Shown here: piece after piece, positions 35,029-48,221 of the stretch
Position numbering within the stretch: the first letter of the stretch is position 1
How the letters are laid out: each line of letters begins with the position of its first letter
Assembly (NCBI GenBank): GCA_030268105.1
Contig: BSDZ01000080.1
Coordinates: forward strand, 3,783,501 to 3,847,500
Direction of reading: 5' to 3'
Source: Volvox africanus
Taxonomy: Eukaryota > Chlorophyta > Chlorophyceae > Chlamydomonadales > Volvocaceae
Length of the DNA: 64,000 nucleotides
The notes under the pieces: generated by a model
What the model was told of the DNA's origin: nothing
Database searches by the model: none
The model's input: the letters and a program-made list of their open reading frames with translations, nothing else
Translations under genes and position numbers: made by a program

Positions 35029-37815
35029 GCGGGGGAGGCCCGATGAGCTGGCGGGGGAAAGCGGGGAAATAATATATAAGGCCCGGATGGATGTCCGGGC
35101 AGGTCCACCTGGGCAGGTAGATAGGCCGTACTTGCTCACTTGCGGACGTATTCAAACTACCTCTCAGTGCATCCGGCGTGGTGATTGGGCTCGCGCCATG
35201 TGTGGCTAAAGATGAGGGTGTGAATTGGGGGAACGGGGTGCTCCAGGGAAATGTGCGCTGGAATGAATAGAGGGGACGGGGTGCTGTGTGTGCGTGTATG
35301 AGTGCGTGTGTGTGTTTGTGTGTGATGCAGCTATCGGACTTCTTGCGGCTCCCGAACCCACGCTCAGCCCTGGGTCGTGGACGTGGCCTGGCCGGCGGGC
35401 CTGGCAAGCTTGTGGTGAGAGCACTGACACAACCCCGGGGAACCAAGACCAATACCAATGGGGGGACGTCTTCCCAGTTGTGGACAGTCTCAGTGGACAC
35501 CCCCGAGGGCCGTTACTTCGCCCGGATATGAGACAAGACGTGGGACTGGGGGACGTGCCTTAGGCTAGGAAGGTGCAGAGGTAATTCGGCCCCATAGTAG
35601 TGTTAACGGGGACGACCAGGCGGGGGCCAACGCTGTGAGTCGTTTGTGACTCTTTGACTCTCCCACACCCGAAGGCGGGAAGAGTAGTAGGGATGTAGGT
35701 CGTTTGGCATAGAGCATGCAGCAGAGGCCGTCCTCGTGGGCGGCGGGCGGCATGTGCGGGAAGGAAAGGCAGATTGTGTCCCTTCTCGATTTCCTGAACC
35801 CCTGCGGCAGCTGACAGCTAGTAGGGCGGGGTAGGTGGAGGCAAGTGAGTGGGTGATGATTAGGTGGGGGGCTCGGACACAGGATTGCATATCGTTTGAT
35901 GGGGAGGAGTTTCTGCTGCGCCTGGAATGGCGATGGCAGGTGAGGTGCACTCGGGATTAGGCGGATGGAAATTGGAGCAGTGCAGACAGACGGACGGACA
36001 GACATACGGATTAGTGTTCTTTTGCACGATGGGACGTGGGACGTGACCGTTTGGGCTTTTAATCCCGCACCAGTCGGAGGGGGGGGCAAGAGGTTTGCCC
36101 GCTCCTGGAGGTGGTTGCTACGCGGCGGGCAGCGGAGTGGGAGCAGACGGACGGGAAGTGGGGTTCGGAAGGTGGGTGGTGGGGTCTCAACGTGGGGCAT
36201 CATGGGCGACAGGTTGACACAGCACGATGCTTCCGACGAAAGGCGGATTGACATCTCTCATCATCATCTCTTTTTATCAGGGAGAGACGTTCAAGGTGGA
36301 GAAACAGGGGACTGGAAATACAAAGAGGGGTTCTTTTTGTACGAGAAACAAGGAAATACAGTGTTTTTATCTTTGCTCTTGATTGCGGCGTCACAAAATC
36401 GCTGCAAAAGCAATCACTATACGAAGTGATTGTTTTTGACCATAACCGGCGCGTTAAGTTGTTCTCTGTGCTTCCGAACTCCGACTAAGGACAGCATTGA
36501 GCAGCAAACTGGCGCACATACACACATACCTCCTCCTGGATTCGCTTCCCACCACCACTCGGATCAGAGAATCTCATCACCGCACCAGAAATGAATCGCC
36601 AACTAAAATAGAAACTAAGACAGAAACAACAAACCCTGAAACAGTACGCAGCCCCGACACGCCCAGATATCAGAACAAACCCACGGCGCACACGGCACCA
36701 CCTGTGGGCGTGGAGGGATGGGCGAGTGGGGACGACGAAAGATCAGGTGTTGAAGACCAGATCTGACAACTGGGCCGGGGAAAGGGAGGGGAAATACACA
36801 ACACGTAATCCTGATGAAAAGAACAATTGCTAATTAAACGCGATGGTTGACCGATTGAATGTAGAAGCTGAACGACAACCATGTAATTATCTAATTAGGC
36901 GTGCCGACACTTAACGGAAATATCCAGCTAAACTCAGGGTATGGATGATCGCGATGTGCGCTCTACATTATGCACAGTTCAAATGAACGAGAGCACAGCC
37001 GACTTGCACGTGACCTTGCATTTTTGGATGGCGGTCGTGGGTGGGTGCAAGAGGGGGAGCTGGGCCAGACTGTTACGTGCATCGTACCTATCCATCACAT
37101 CTTATCGAAAGGGGCCCACCAAGGATGTAATAAAGAAGCTGTGTCAATAGTGAACCCCGTGGCTCACGGGTCGGAGGCGCCGGTTCTGATGTGGATCGGA
37201 CGTGCATTGGTAGAACATGAGAATTGGTTTCAATATACACGTCCTCGGTCTACGTGAATATACAAAAGGTTCTAAAGCTAGCGATTCTTTGCTGAAATGA
37301 TCACTTTCTCTAGGTAAACAGAAAGGATTAAGAGAAGCCTGTGCTGTCCTTGATAAATTAGAAGCAGAATTTCCTAAAAGATCTTCCTCAACACGCCTCT
37401 TACACATACACACACACACACACATCAACCCGCATCACGCCCAGGGGGAAATAACACACCGTCACCGTCTGACCAACCATCGCATAATGCAGTCTCGTGA
37501 CGTATCTTGCACCCAACCGGAAAAACAGATTGGATGTGTCGTAATGTTATGACGGCCACCCTACAACTCTAAGGAATCGAATACACTTCCCCCTGCGGTG
37601 TAACAATAGTTCTTTCGTCTGAGTTGGCCGAGAACATCAACAAGCCTTCATGCGCTGTACATGGATGCGATGGAGCGCCCCCTTTTCACTCGAATACCAC
37701 GGCCCCGTCCCCATCGAGACCTCGCGTTACACCAACTTGGACCAGTGCCCCACGAACACCATGCCCTTCCTCCTGTCCTCCTGTCTGTCCTCCTGTCTGT
37801 CCTGCCGTGTTGGCC
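35029..37815. other. Intergenic between TOC75 and the 37.8-kb gene, no gene seen
   Basis: The first few hundred bases are probably TOC75 3' UTR. GT-rich microsatellite at 35285-35325 and AC repeat at 37400-37424. Overlapping frames on both strands (35206-36254, 36941-37257) have no motifs. Confidence 0.4.
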
Positions 37816-39355
37816 TCAATACCGATAGAAGTTGACCGCCAACAAGCCGCCAACAAACGACGAATCCTCGCGGAAGTCAAACTGCACGAATCGCAGAGGG
37901 AAGCCTGGACGAGGAGGAAGAGGAGGAGGAGAACGTGGGTGAGTTAGTGCGTGAGTTGGGAGGGCGCTGTTAGCGGGTGTGCGTTACCCGGGTGTGTGGC
38001 CCGGCTGTCGGGGTGGACGCGCGTTCGGGACGCCGCGTGAGTTCGCGGTCTCACACTACATGGTTTGTAGCCCGAGCCAGACGAACCCCAAACCTTCACA
38101 CTCCTGTCCCTTCCCCTGTAAACCCTTCCCTCGATCCTCAAAAACCCACTTGACAGCGCATTCCTGTCGGGGACCTTATACACCTGCAGACACCGCCAGT
38201 CGGAAGAGGGGAAAGGCAGCTGGGGATTTAGGCCCGGAAGCGGCGACGGGCTGCGGTGCTGAGGGCATACGGCCTGGTAGGAGCGCTGAAGCGGGCTGTC
38301 ATGTGGATCTTACGCCGCCTCGCCCCACCGCAACGCCCTCGGGTGTGATGTGCTGTTTTGTAAAACCCGAAGAGTTCATAGGCACTAAGGAGACGAGGTT
38401 TGGTGTTCCCTTAGGGTTTCATCCTGTCCCACCAGTACCGCCTGGCAGGGGAGCCGCAGCGCGTCGCGTTTGACTGCGCCACAGAGTCATCTACCACTCA
38501 CCTTGATTTGGATGGGACATACCACCAAACCGAACTCCTGCGAATCAGAGGAGGGCGATGAAGGGGCGGGCCAGGGAGGGGCCTTCGTGGTGCATTCCCC
38601 ATAGCCATGCCGAGGTCATGCTGGATGCTGCATCAAGTACCATTTCTCTCCGTTCCACCGGACATGGGATCCGTTTTCCTGCCTACCTGTCTTATCAAAC
38701 CCTCCAGGGAGGCCCGAAAGGTCATTCGATATCCCAGCCGTCTCCGCTGTAACCGAGGTCGGATGGACACAGTTCCCTTCCAACCGTACCAAAATGTCAG
38801 TGCACCTTCAGTCTCTTTCCTCCGGCCCCCCCACATTTCTTTTGACTTCTTGCACGGGTAAAAGCTCTGCCCCCCACTCACTCCCCTCCCCATCCCCTCC
38901 TTGTCACTTAACACATTTCATTTGCACGGGGCCGGGCATATGCCATTCCATCTGGGCTACGCAATGTCGTACATTCTGCACATGAGCCCCACCTCCACGT
39001 AGGCATCTATCAGGAGGTACTGTCGCCGCCCCGCTGCTGTGGGAGGGAGGGTGCAAGGCAGCGTCGCCGTAAACGTGCTGCGAGCCGCATCGGCCGTCGC
39101 TTCCACCCAGCTGATGGCTTGTGGGTCGGTGCTCACATCGCCGCTGTCGCCAGGTGGGGTGGCAGCCGGGCTAGCAGCGACCTCCGCTCCCATGTCAATC
39201 AGGTTTAGATTCAGGCTTTGGGGCTGCGGGGCAGTGGGCAGCTGGGAGGGAGGTGTGGGCAGTGGTGGGGGTGGCTGCCGGTACATGGGCTGGGGGAGAT
39301 GGGAAGAAGGCTGAAGCTGGAGCTGGGGCAGCACCTCCAGCCCCTCTGCGTCGAT
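37816..39355 (-). CDS. Unrecognised protein, C-terminal part in five exons, N-terminus unresolved
   Basis: A minus-strand model built from splice sites: 39355-38993, 38746-38687, 38537-38502, 38183-38150, 37904-37816, all with GT-AG borders and matching phases, ending TATTGA. The first visible exon is Pro/Gln-rich (YRQPPPPLPTPPSQLPTAP) and then turns ordered: STFTATLPCTLPPTAAGRRQ, YLLIDAYVE. Later exons read LGYRMTFRASLEGLIRQ, EFGLVVCPIQIK, VYKVPDRNALSS, and the last reads FPLRFVQFDFREDSSFVGGL, then LAVNFYRY-stop. The alternating hydrophobic pattern suggests a beta-rich domain with no membrane helix. The frame stays open upstream of 39355, so the start may lie in the same exon or further up. 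I do not recognise the family; the clean splicing and composition argue that it is a real gene. The 38746-38687 exon is the least certain. Confidence 0.5.
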
Positions 39356-42300
39356 CTGCGCGAGCAGGAGGCAGCGTGGACGGGGTGGGACGGGACGGGG
39401 GTAAGTTCAGGTGTCGGGCTCCGCGCAGTGGAGGGAGTAAGGGCCTCGGGGGAGAGCGATGCTCGGACCCGCCGTGTGTGCGTGGCTATGGGTTGAGCGG
39501 TGCAGGGGGGATGCGGCGCAGCTTCCCCTGGCATGGGCCTTATAGACACGGTCGGATTGGAGCGGTCTGCTTGATTCAGCTGCTTCTCAGGCACAGCTGC
39601 GTTGTTTGCAGTTTTGGGCCTCGATGTCCCCCCTTATTGTGATTCGTGCCCACCAGCGCACGGCCGGAAACGCTTTGTTGCGCGTCATATCGCGTCACTT
39701 TTGGGCCTTTCATGTTTCCATTTAACTCATGCGAAATTTGGCACGGCGCACGTGTACCACCAACCAGCGCCCGAGCACGTGTACCACCAAGGGGTTGAGT
39801 ATGAGTTTGAGGTTGCCTCTCCCCTTCTAGGAAAAAGGAATGCATCACGGTTAGGTGCCCTATCGGTCAACGAGGTTGGACTTTCCGTACCTCTTTGACA
39901 TCCCAGCGCCCTGAGTTGGGCCGGATCTTTACTGGCCGATTGCTGCTGAGGGTCAACCGATAGGTCCGGCCGCTGTACATTTTGAGGGTGCTGCCGCTAC
40001 ACAGACCCCGCCAGTCATTTGCTTTCGTATCATCCTTCGGTTTGCTTGAAAACCGCGCGCCTGCGCACGCGCGTTGTCTTTGCGGAAATGCCTTCGCCGG
40101 TCATGGGTTCGATGAACGCTAAACGAAGCGCGCGCACCGTCATGCTTCCAGTATACATTTGCCGATCCATCTCGGATAGTGAGATTGAGTCGTAACAAAG
40201 ATTGCATCCGTTCAGCCCTTTCAGACTCTGCACTTGCGGCATATTGCATATTACCAGAACTAGGTAATGCCCCTTGCGTTATAAGTCCTCTGTGCAGTTG
40301 TCACTCTTTATGTCCACTTATCGTGTTGATCCTTGGTCCTCGCTAGCAGCAGGGCGCGACCAACCATAAGTCGTTACGGAGTCTCAAGGGTTACTTTTGT
40401 TTTCATGTTCATTTCCCGTTTCTTAATCGCTTTTGCACTAAAAGGGATGTGTCATCACACTTGCTTCATGTATGGCTTACGAGCTATCATTTAAAACGTT
40501 GGGAAGCTGCGGTAGGTTACCGTTGCAATAGGAAACGACCCGAAAAAGTCAGAAACTGGAGTTCTGGACGGACTATTACTTCCATAATGTTCCGAAAATT
40601 TAAATAAACACATATTACTATGTATTGCCGTGGGCGTTATATTGTATTCTTGGCGGAGGATCGCGATCGAGTTACGGATTTTGCGTAATGGGTGTCGAGG
40701 GTATCGGCCCAACCTGTCTACTATTCGATATCAGATCTCATCTAGAGAATACAACATAACATGCTTATCGTACAATTTTTATCGTATCCTGGATTTTGCC
40801 GCCTTTGCTTTTCTCCTCAACTTGCGCTCTTCAAGTTGGTAGTAATTGATGGGCGTTATCAGCTCCCAGAAATATCAATTATAAATCCCATATAAGGCAG
40901 AAGTTACGTATTATCAAAATGTGTCCCTACCTCGATCGGAATGGCTGTCACCGGAACGAACATAAGGTGACCCCTTGAACACGAGGACACTTGGAATCAT
41001 AAGGACAGCCGCAGCAGCGCAATTTGGCCCTCGGTGTAGGCCCCGAACACCACTAACTTGTCAGCGCCCATCACCGTATGCCTACGACCGGGCTGGAGAC
41101 AGCCCCTACCTGAAGACAGACCCCTGTTATCATTGTCAGCGCGCCGGCTTGCCCATCATGAGGCGGAGGAGTTGTTGCGACAAATATGTTCCCAGCACAA
41201 TGGCACTTTGCTAGTTATGCCAACTTCGGCCTACGACCTCATCAGGCGTCCGCTGTGTCTGTACGACTGGCATAATCTAGATGGGGCCAATCTAGATGGA
41301 CCCTTGTTGGGACTGGCGCACGCCCTCCCCTGGTAAGGGCGAATGCCTCCGTGTTCCTGCATGCCGTACCTGGGTCTGGCACCCAGCCTGTACCAACCAT
41401 GTTTAATGTACACGTCTAGGCAGGCCCCCGTTCTTTGCAAGAACACCAGCCGTACCAGACAGGGACGAGTACCTGAGATGAAGTACCGGTAGTGCGGTAG
41501 GATGAATGAATAAAAGGTTGGGCCACCGTGCACCTCCTGTAAGGTAGGCTGAGAAGGTGAGAACCAAGAACCACTACCGGCATGCTGGGTATGCAGCCTA
41601 AAGCCATGTGCCCTGAAGTTGCTTTGATTTGGTCGTCAGCTTTGAGGTCCGGCCTACAGGCATGTCACGCTGCTGCCCAGGGTACTGCCATGCGGTTCAC
41701 GCACTCTGCACTTTCCCACACGTCCCTTGAACTTCTTCGCGGCTCAATCACGTCATACGACAGTAACATTATTTGATAAAAATTTAAACATGTCAGCATG
41801 CGTATTCATATGAGCCGCTCTCCACCCTCACCCACGGTAAGCTGTACGACGATACGGCAAAAGTCAAATCCGTTCAGATTTAGTCAGGATGGACACCGGA
41901 TTACAGAAGGGATAATTTGTTAGTCATACGTCTTGTTTGTTAAGTATCGCGCACCACTTATAGAACACGTATGGGGCTGTGCTTTGGCACATACATATCC
42001 ATTGATATTATTTGCAGTGGTCCATCGTTCAAAATTTGTGATTAAGAAAGTACTTATCAAATAGAATAACGGAAAGCTTCGCCTCAGCTTGTGCCCGTAT
42101 CTTTTTATCGTTAGCCCTGGCATTTTCAGGGCCCAGTCATACTTGTATAGCTACTTTCATGGATACTAGCATATGCTGTCAGGCCTCAGCTTCCGCAGGA
42201 TTTAGTGGCCGTGTGCAAATGGCTTGGCCGTGTCGACACCGGATAGCAGCAAGGATACTTGCCTCTTCTCGTGAGGAAATTGCGCGGGCGAGACAGATAC

Positions 42301-42701
42301 ACAATACGGCATCAGTCCTATCATCACAGGCACTCATTGGCGGACAGCATCAGGTGCAGACATCCCACGGTAGCCCAGGTCATGGCAGGCGCTGAGGTTG
42401 GGGGACGCCAAGCCACAGCAATGAAGCGACATGGTAGCATTACTGGAATGCCGTTAAGGGTGGTTCTTTGCTTTACGGTGCTAGGGAACACCATGGGGCA
42501 ACTCGAAGGTTTTAAGCTTTAGTGGCGCGCTTTGCAGCGTCCGTGGTATATGGTGCATGCCGACTAGACATTTCCAGATGCCATTGCAACTGCTAGGCTA
42601 CTGTTTGGAGTCATCTTCCACCCAATCTTTTGGACGCGTCAATTTCATCTGAAAAGACGTCATCTGGCATCTAGGTCCTTACTAACTGGTCCTTTCCTGC
42701 A
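39356..42701. other. Intergenic, no supported gene
   Basis: The first few hundred bases may hold 5' exons of the minus-strand gene. From about 40250 to 42530 the sequence is AT-richer with only short frames (for example plus 41058-41336, minus 41231-41533) that mirror each other. Nothing recognised. Confidence 0.4.
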
Positions 42702-43983
42702 ATGGTCCACCTGCCTGCTCCGCAACAGGGCAGGACACGTGAAGCCTTGCATTTAGCGGCGCTATCGGATACCACCATCCTCCCTGGGGGGACTGGTGGT
42801 TCGATTTCAGAATCCACATCAACTGTGGAGCTGCGCCAAACACTTGCACCAGCTGCGGTGGAAGCCGTGGCGCCGTCAATTGCCATCGGTGACTCCGTCC
42901 GGGGGGCAATGGACAGCCCGGAGGGTAACCTAACTGGTGGCATGCTTCCTTCGGCCTACTCGTCCTTTGAGGACCTGGATGCATTCGATTCCTCCACCTC
43001 AGGGCTCGATAGCGATGAGCCGGACATGTGTACGCTGGTGGCAGACTCCAGCGGCGACGTTCAGGTGCTGTGGGCATATAGCGAAGAGAGAGAGGGAGTG
43101 GGAGGTGCAGATAGGGGGAGGTAGCAGAAGCGGATCGGGTATGGCGTCAAGGAGGAGTGACGAATGGAAGAGTGCCGGCAAGTCAGGGAGGTGAATGCTG
43201 GGGTATTTTGCTCCCTGGTGCAGTTCCTGATGCTGTTCCCAGCGGTGTAAAGTAAAGCCACGTGTGACATTTAAAAGTTGTATGGAAATGCGGGAGCACC
43301 AGCAAGGAAGGCAAGCGATGAGGGGCAGGAATGCACGGTGGCGAGCCAAAACACCAGAGGCAGCCTTACGTCAGGCCGGAGGCTAAGTCTGACCCTGATA
43401 CCCAGTCCGTCTGGTGCCGCGATCTGGATGTGAGTGTGCGTGTGTGTGGTGCTGCAGGTGGTGTGCGAGTCCGACCCAACGCATCCCTTATCCCTGGCAG
43501 AGGCAGCCGTGTACAACCCGCCGCTGCCACCCTCACTGCTCCAAGACATCGAGGCCAAGCTTGAGGGAGATCTCGTCACGATTGCCGTCACCATCATCTT
43601 CGCAGTGGGCTTTATCAGTCTGGGTGAGTGCAGCGGAGCGTACCTAGCTGCGCTCCGAGACACGACGAGCTGAGACAGGACTTTAGCAGTGATGTAGGTG
43701 GCACGGCGCTCAACATCTGACTATGTAACACCGTTACAAGGCATCTGCCCTTACGTTACATATGTGTTCTCCCCACGAGCCCTGGGCTGACTCCCGACGC
43801 CCTGCTGCCCCCGTTCTGTGGTCCCGCTCCCACCGTGCAGAGTTTGGCGTGAATGACCTGATTGACCATTACTTCGGGGACTCGTTGTTGTCCGACGTCG
43901 TGTGCGTGTGGGTAGGCCTGACAGTGGTGTTTTGGGTGAAGCTAAGCAAGGCGCGGCTAATGCGATTCGACCGATGGAGATGA
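42702..43983 (+). CDS. Small two-helix membrane protein, 223 residues, unknown function
   Basis: Three exons: 42702-43064 (donor GTGCTG), 43458-43623 (acceptor GCTGCAG, donor GTGAGT), 43841-43983 (acceptor CGTGCAG, stop TGA). Phases fit (0, then 1). The first about 120 residues are Ser/Thr/Ala-rich and acidic near the end (YSSFEDLDAFDSSTSGLDSD), with no domain seen, and may be a targeting plus linker region. The C-terminal 100 residues look conserved: PLSLAEAAVYNPPLPPSLLQ, a helix before LVTIAVTIIFAVGFISL (about 159-176, membrane), EFGVNDLIDHYFGDSLLSD, then VVCVWVGLTVVFWVKLSKAR (about 195-213, membrane) and a basic tail RFDRWR. The loop between the helices is short, suggesting a hairpin with both ends on one side. 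I cannot name the family. Further 5' exons upstream of 42702 are not excluded. Confidence 0.68.
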
Positions 43984-45166
43984 GCACTCCGGGCTGGGCG
44001 GATGTGGGCTGGGAGGGGTGGAACGGGATGCGGATGAAAGCAACTGGTCGACCAAGCGCGCTATCAGTTCCGCTCGGGGCTGTGAGTTGACCCGGCACCA
44101 CCCATCCATTACGAAGTGGGATCTGTTTGGGCGGCAGATCGAATTGTGAACAAACTAACGTTCGTTCTCTGGTCCATGATGGCCAATAGCCCACAGAGTG
44201 GGACCCTGAAGCAGCCCCTACATATCAGGGACAGGATCTGATGAAGACGCAAAGGCAGAAAATACATATTGGGCTGCTTGCAGCGGGCTTCAGTTTACTG
44301 CCCCTGCAGCCGTTGCTCCCACTTCGGACGCTGGGGGCGTGCCAACCTCCATCCACCCAACATACCACCCATCCTTACTACAGCGACAATGCGCTCCACT
44401 TTGTACCCGGTTCGGTACCAGAACCAGCTCGTCCAGTTCAGCGCCTTCACCACACTCTGTTGTGTCCAGTCGCAATGGTGCGCGACCGCCTGGAGACGCA
44501 AAGGCAGAAGACGATACATATGTAATGTGCGCCGCGCCTGGGTTACTTGCATGTCAGGTTGCCTAGGAGAGGCAAGTAGGGGAAAACAAGCAGAACGACA
44601 CATTGGTTGGTAGCGTAGACCGATGCCCGCGTCCATCAGCTGTTGACATCCCCGTAACTGTGCTAAACCGTGGTGCAGCGATCCAGAGTTGGGCGGTTGA
44701 CCGGGGGCAGGGAGCCTGAAGGCACTTTGGGCCGGCCCCGTACGATCCACTCATCCACGTTGCGTGGCGCAGGTGTGGTCGTTCCAGTAATGAGCATTCA
44801 GCACTTGTGGGTCGTGGGTTGTGGCTCACGGAAGGGCGGCGGCAATGCGAGGGCTTGGGAGGCTCTTTCTGAGTGAAACGGCAACTCGCTGCAATCGCGT
44901 GCTGAATTAACGAGGCTGATGAGGGAGACCGCCGGTAATATGTAGGCATATGTTATGTCCCTGCCAGCTTGCCGGTTATCGGATAAGATGCGAGAACCAC
45001 CATCTGCCACTTATGCCACCGCTTCGCTTAAGCTAACAAGTACCGCGGTGTTTGATATGCAGTTGCGGAATCCATTACACGTCTTTTAAGTGGACACAAT
45101 TTTCCGTAGCCGCCAAGCTCCTGCGCCTCTCCGGAGGCCAGTTCGGGCGCAGCAGCACCGCCACGG
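43984..45166. other. Intergenic, one possible minus-strand exon
   Basis: No full gene supported. On the minus strand about 44775-44670 the frame reads NVDEWIVRGRPKVPSGSLPP, then VNRPTLDRCTTV-stop, which looks coding but lacks identified partners. Other frames here mirror each other. Confidence 0.35.
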
Positions 45167-48100
45167 CTAGTCGTCCTCATCGTCGAAAAGAGCTTCTTGC
45201 GCCGCCAGGGCATCCTCCAGCTGCTTTTGCAATCTGGCAAGGGTCTCTTTTCGCTTCTTCAGCTCGTGCACCGCCAGCTGCACGGGTATGTCCTGCAGAC
45301 GACGGAAGGGACAGGGAGTGGTAAACGGGGAGTACCAAACTAAAGGAGCAGACAGAGACGGGGAAAGGAAAGGAGGCAGGGGACGCATCGCAAGCTCGAT
45401 GAGGTCAAAGAGGCATTGCCTTGGGACCCGAAATTGCCAAACTATGCAATCATGCAAAACTGGGCACCGGCTTCGGAGGCTTCAGCTGATGCCATTTCTG
45501 CCATCCGTACACAGGTGACCAGAAATCACAAGGAAAAGCGCAATTCGCGCGAAATTACGGCTATCACACTGCGAAAGGGTCCCACCGTGCTACCCACTTG
45601 GTTTGACAAGCCCTGGTCCCCCTTGAGGGACCGCACGTGGGCTGCCTGCTCCGCAACCGCCGCCTCCGCCGCCTGGATCTGCTCGGGCGTCGGGATGTCC
45701 AGGGCTCCCTCAACCACCCCCTCCCCCTCTTCCCGGGGTGCCGCCGTGATTTGTATCTCACGGCCATCCTCCCGTTCATACCGGTCAAACACAGTCGCCT
45801 GACCCAGCTTGTTGCCTTCACATGGAATGCGACCGAGTCGGAGTCGACCGAGCGGGGAGAGGGAGAGAGGGCGGGAGGGAGGGGGGTGAAATACGATTAC
45901 TGTGTCGTAACAAGAGAAGGTATCTACAAATCGACATGCGTGTCTCACAGGGCGTAGCACCCATGTACGAACGTGACATAACACGAAGTACGACTTGCGA
46001 AACGGATATTTGTGCAAAGCAGTACAAGCGCCCCTTGACTAGGAGGTCAAAATAGGGCCTGAAGGGGATAAGCTGCAAGGGAGTGCAGGTAGCTGGCCTG
46101 AACGATTTCACCCAACAATGCTGGAGGCGGACGGGGACAGTGGTTGTCCCTGCACAGCGCACCCTCACGGTCCATGATGTTGAAGAACGTCCCGTCCTTG
46201 ATCTTGAAGCGTTGGCCGCTCTTCGAGACCCGCCAGACTTCGGGCCCCGACGCCACACCCGTCTCCGCTGCCTTGTCGAGCGGGCCGTTGCAGTCCTAAG
46301 GGAAAGGGTGGTAACCGAGACACCACGACTGGCTGTTTGTGTGTTTCTAAGCAGCCACCCCACAGCGGTTATAGAACAGGGACAGGCAGGGGGTTGAGGA
46401 AGCACTGACCTTTTGCGCATTCGGGTTGTCCGCTGCAGACTTCCGAGAGGGGGTTTGGAGCAGCTCATCCCACGTCGTCTCAAAAACCTCTAGCGCAGCT
46501 CTTTGGAGTAAACGGGGAACACGAGCAAACAACCACACGGGACTTATCCGGGCCCACGGATGATCGGGTGAGATGGGTGGGACTCCATCCTCAATGCAAC
46601 AGAGGGATCGGACCTATAAGCCTATTTCAAGGCAAGACACACAAGTATCATGTTTGAGAAGGCAAATATAGGTAAAATAGTAGTCAAGTAAGAACACACA
46701 GTTAAATGACCTATAATCTATGTACGACCTATTAAGGTTGCGGAAATCTTGAAAGCACTCACAATGAGGCCCCACACTGGAAAGCCTTCTGTGAGACCGG
46801 AACACATCAGTGCCAAATACAGCGGTCGCCTGTGGGGATATCAATCGGTCAACTGACCTGTTGCCGTAGATGTAGATGGGGTCCGTGACGCCCTCCTGCG
46901 GGTATTGGGCGCGGAAACATTTAAAAGCTGCTCACGTGCGCGCGTCACCTGCAGGTGGGAAAATCGCCGTACTCGGCTGGCCAGGATGTATGTCATTCCC
47001 AATGTGAGCTCCTCAAGACCCAGCAGGCAGTGTCAGCCGCTGTGAAGGGGTTCACCGTTCTCGCCGCCAACCCTAGCGCTAGCAAGAGCAAGGCAGGATT
47101 TGTTCCCCCCCCCCGCGGAGAGCTGTCAGTCAGTAGCAGTTCCTCAACACGTTCTTGTGCTACCCCGTGTGCACCATCCCGCCCTTTCCTAACGCTTGTC
47201 CCTCATCTTACTTCGAGCGCCCTCTCTCCTTCTGCATCACTTACCTGAAAGCGATTGTGCGCCAACAGAGCAAAGGGCGCCCGGAACAGCTCCGCGGGCA
47301 GGCGGTTGAAGTCCGCTCCCTCCATCAAGTACCTGCAAGTCGGTGCCCGCAAGACGTAACGCAAGCCATTTCTTTGTCGGCAAGCTCGCAGGGCTACACC
47401 AGACCTCGTCTGAGAAGGAGCAGCGGGGAGGAGCTTAGGAGCCTAAAGGAGAGTAGGAAAACAGTCCAGCTGCCGGGGGACCCTCCCGACACTCTCACTC
47501 CCGGTGGGCGAAGGAGGCGGAGGCCTATACTCGGCTGAGCAGGAGGAGAATCAGGCTCTGCCGGGATGTGATGTAGCTGGTGGGACCCCACACCATGCCA
47601 AGCCTGGATATACCGACCGAGCTGACGCCGGGGGTCTATAAAATGGTGACGAGACGTCCGGGACAAGCGAAGGATAGAGCCGTGAGATTGGACTTTCGTG
47701 ACCTTAGCTCTTGGCTACAGCTTGGTACCGTCTAGGCAAGGCGGATTTACATTGCGCTTTTGGCCAGAGAGAGCTTTTGGAATATGGTGATGCCCGTGGG
47801 GGCTTTATGTGGTATCGTGAATCAGGTCACTGCGCAGTCACTTAGTAGCGGTTTAGGGATTGGGCGGGACCTGGATCGTACAGCGACCGGCGTGCACTCT
47901 GCAACCTCACTTCTTGGTAAGGCGCCAGTAAGAGTCGCACATCTGGAAAGCCAGCATGCGGGCCTCTGGAGTGTCGTACTGTGCCGACACAGCTGGCTGC
48001 CCCGCAGGGGCCGCAGCCTCCTTCTTTTTCATCAGGTCCGCCAATGCACTCTTCTTCGGCCCCTTCTTGTCTCCGCCCTTCTTATCGCCGCCCTTCTTGG

Positions 48101-48221
48101 CGGCGAGTACTTTGACCGAGCGCCAACGTCCCAGCCATTTATTGCGTATGCATAGAGGGCCCACATGCCTCCAGTCATGAGAGGCAAATCCGGGCTTGTG
48201 GGGATGATTCTGAAGAAGCAT
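45167..48221 (-). CDS. MEKHLA-domain protein with C-terminal WHEP-like helix pair, 332 residues, probably plastid-targeted
   Basis: Seven exons: 48221-47911, 47332-47245, 46895-46858, 46500-46410, 46295-46169, 45815-45598, 45292-45167; every junction is GT-AG and phase-consistent, stop TAG. The N-terminus is basic with a cleavage-like RSVKVLAAKK context, then repeats KKGGDKKGGDKKGPKK. From about residue 105 to 235 the protein follows the MEKHLA domain, a PAS-like fold also found at the end of plant HD-ZIP III factors and in free-standing algal and cyanobacterial proteins: LPAELFRAPFALLAHNRF, DPIYIYGNRAALEVFETTWD, ELLQTPSRKSA, VWRVSKSGQRFKIKDGTFFN, NKLGQATVFDRYE. Residues about 259-325 (EAAVAEQAAHVRSLKGDQGL... 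AVHELKKRKETLARLQKQLE) resemble a WHEP helix-turn-helix as found in some tRNA synthetases, followed by an acidic tail FDDEDD. Ligand and function are unknown; the WHEP call is by pattern only. Confidence 0.82.
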
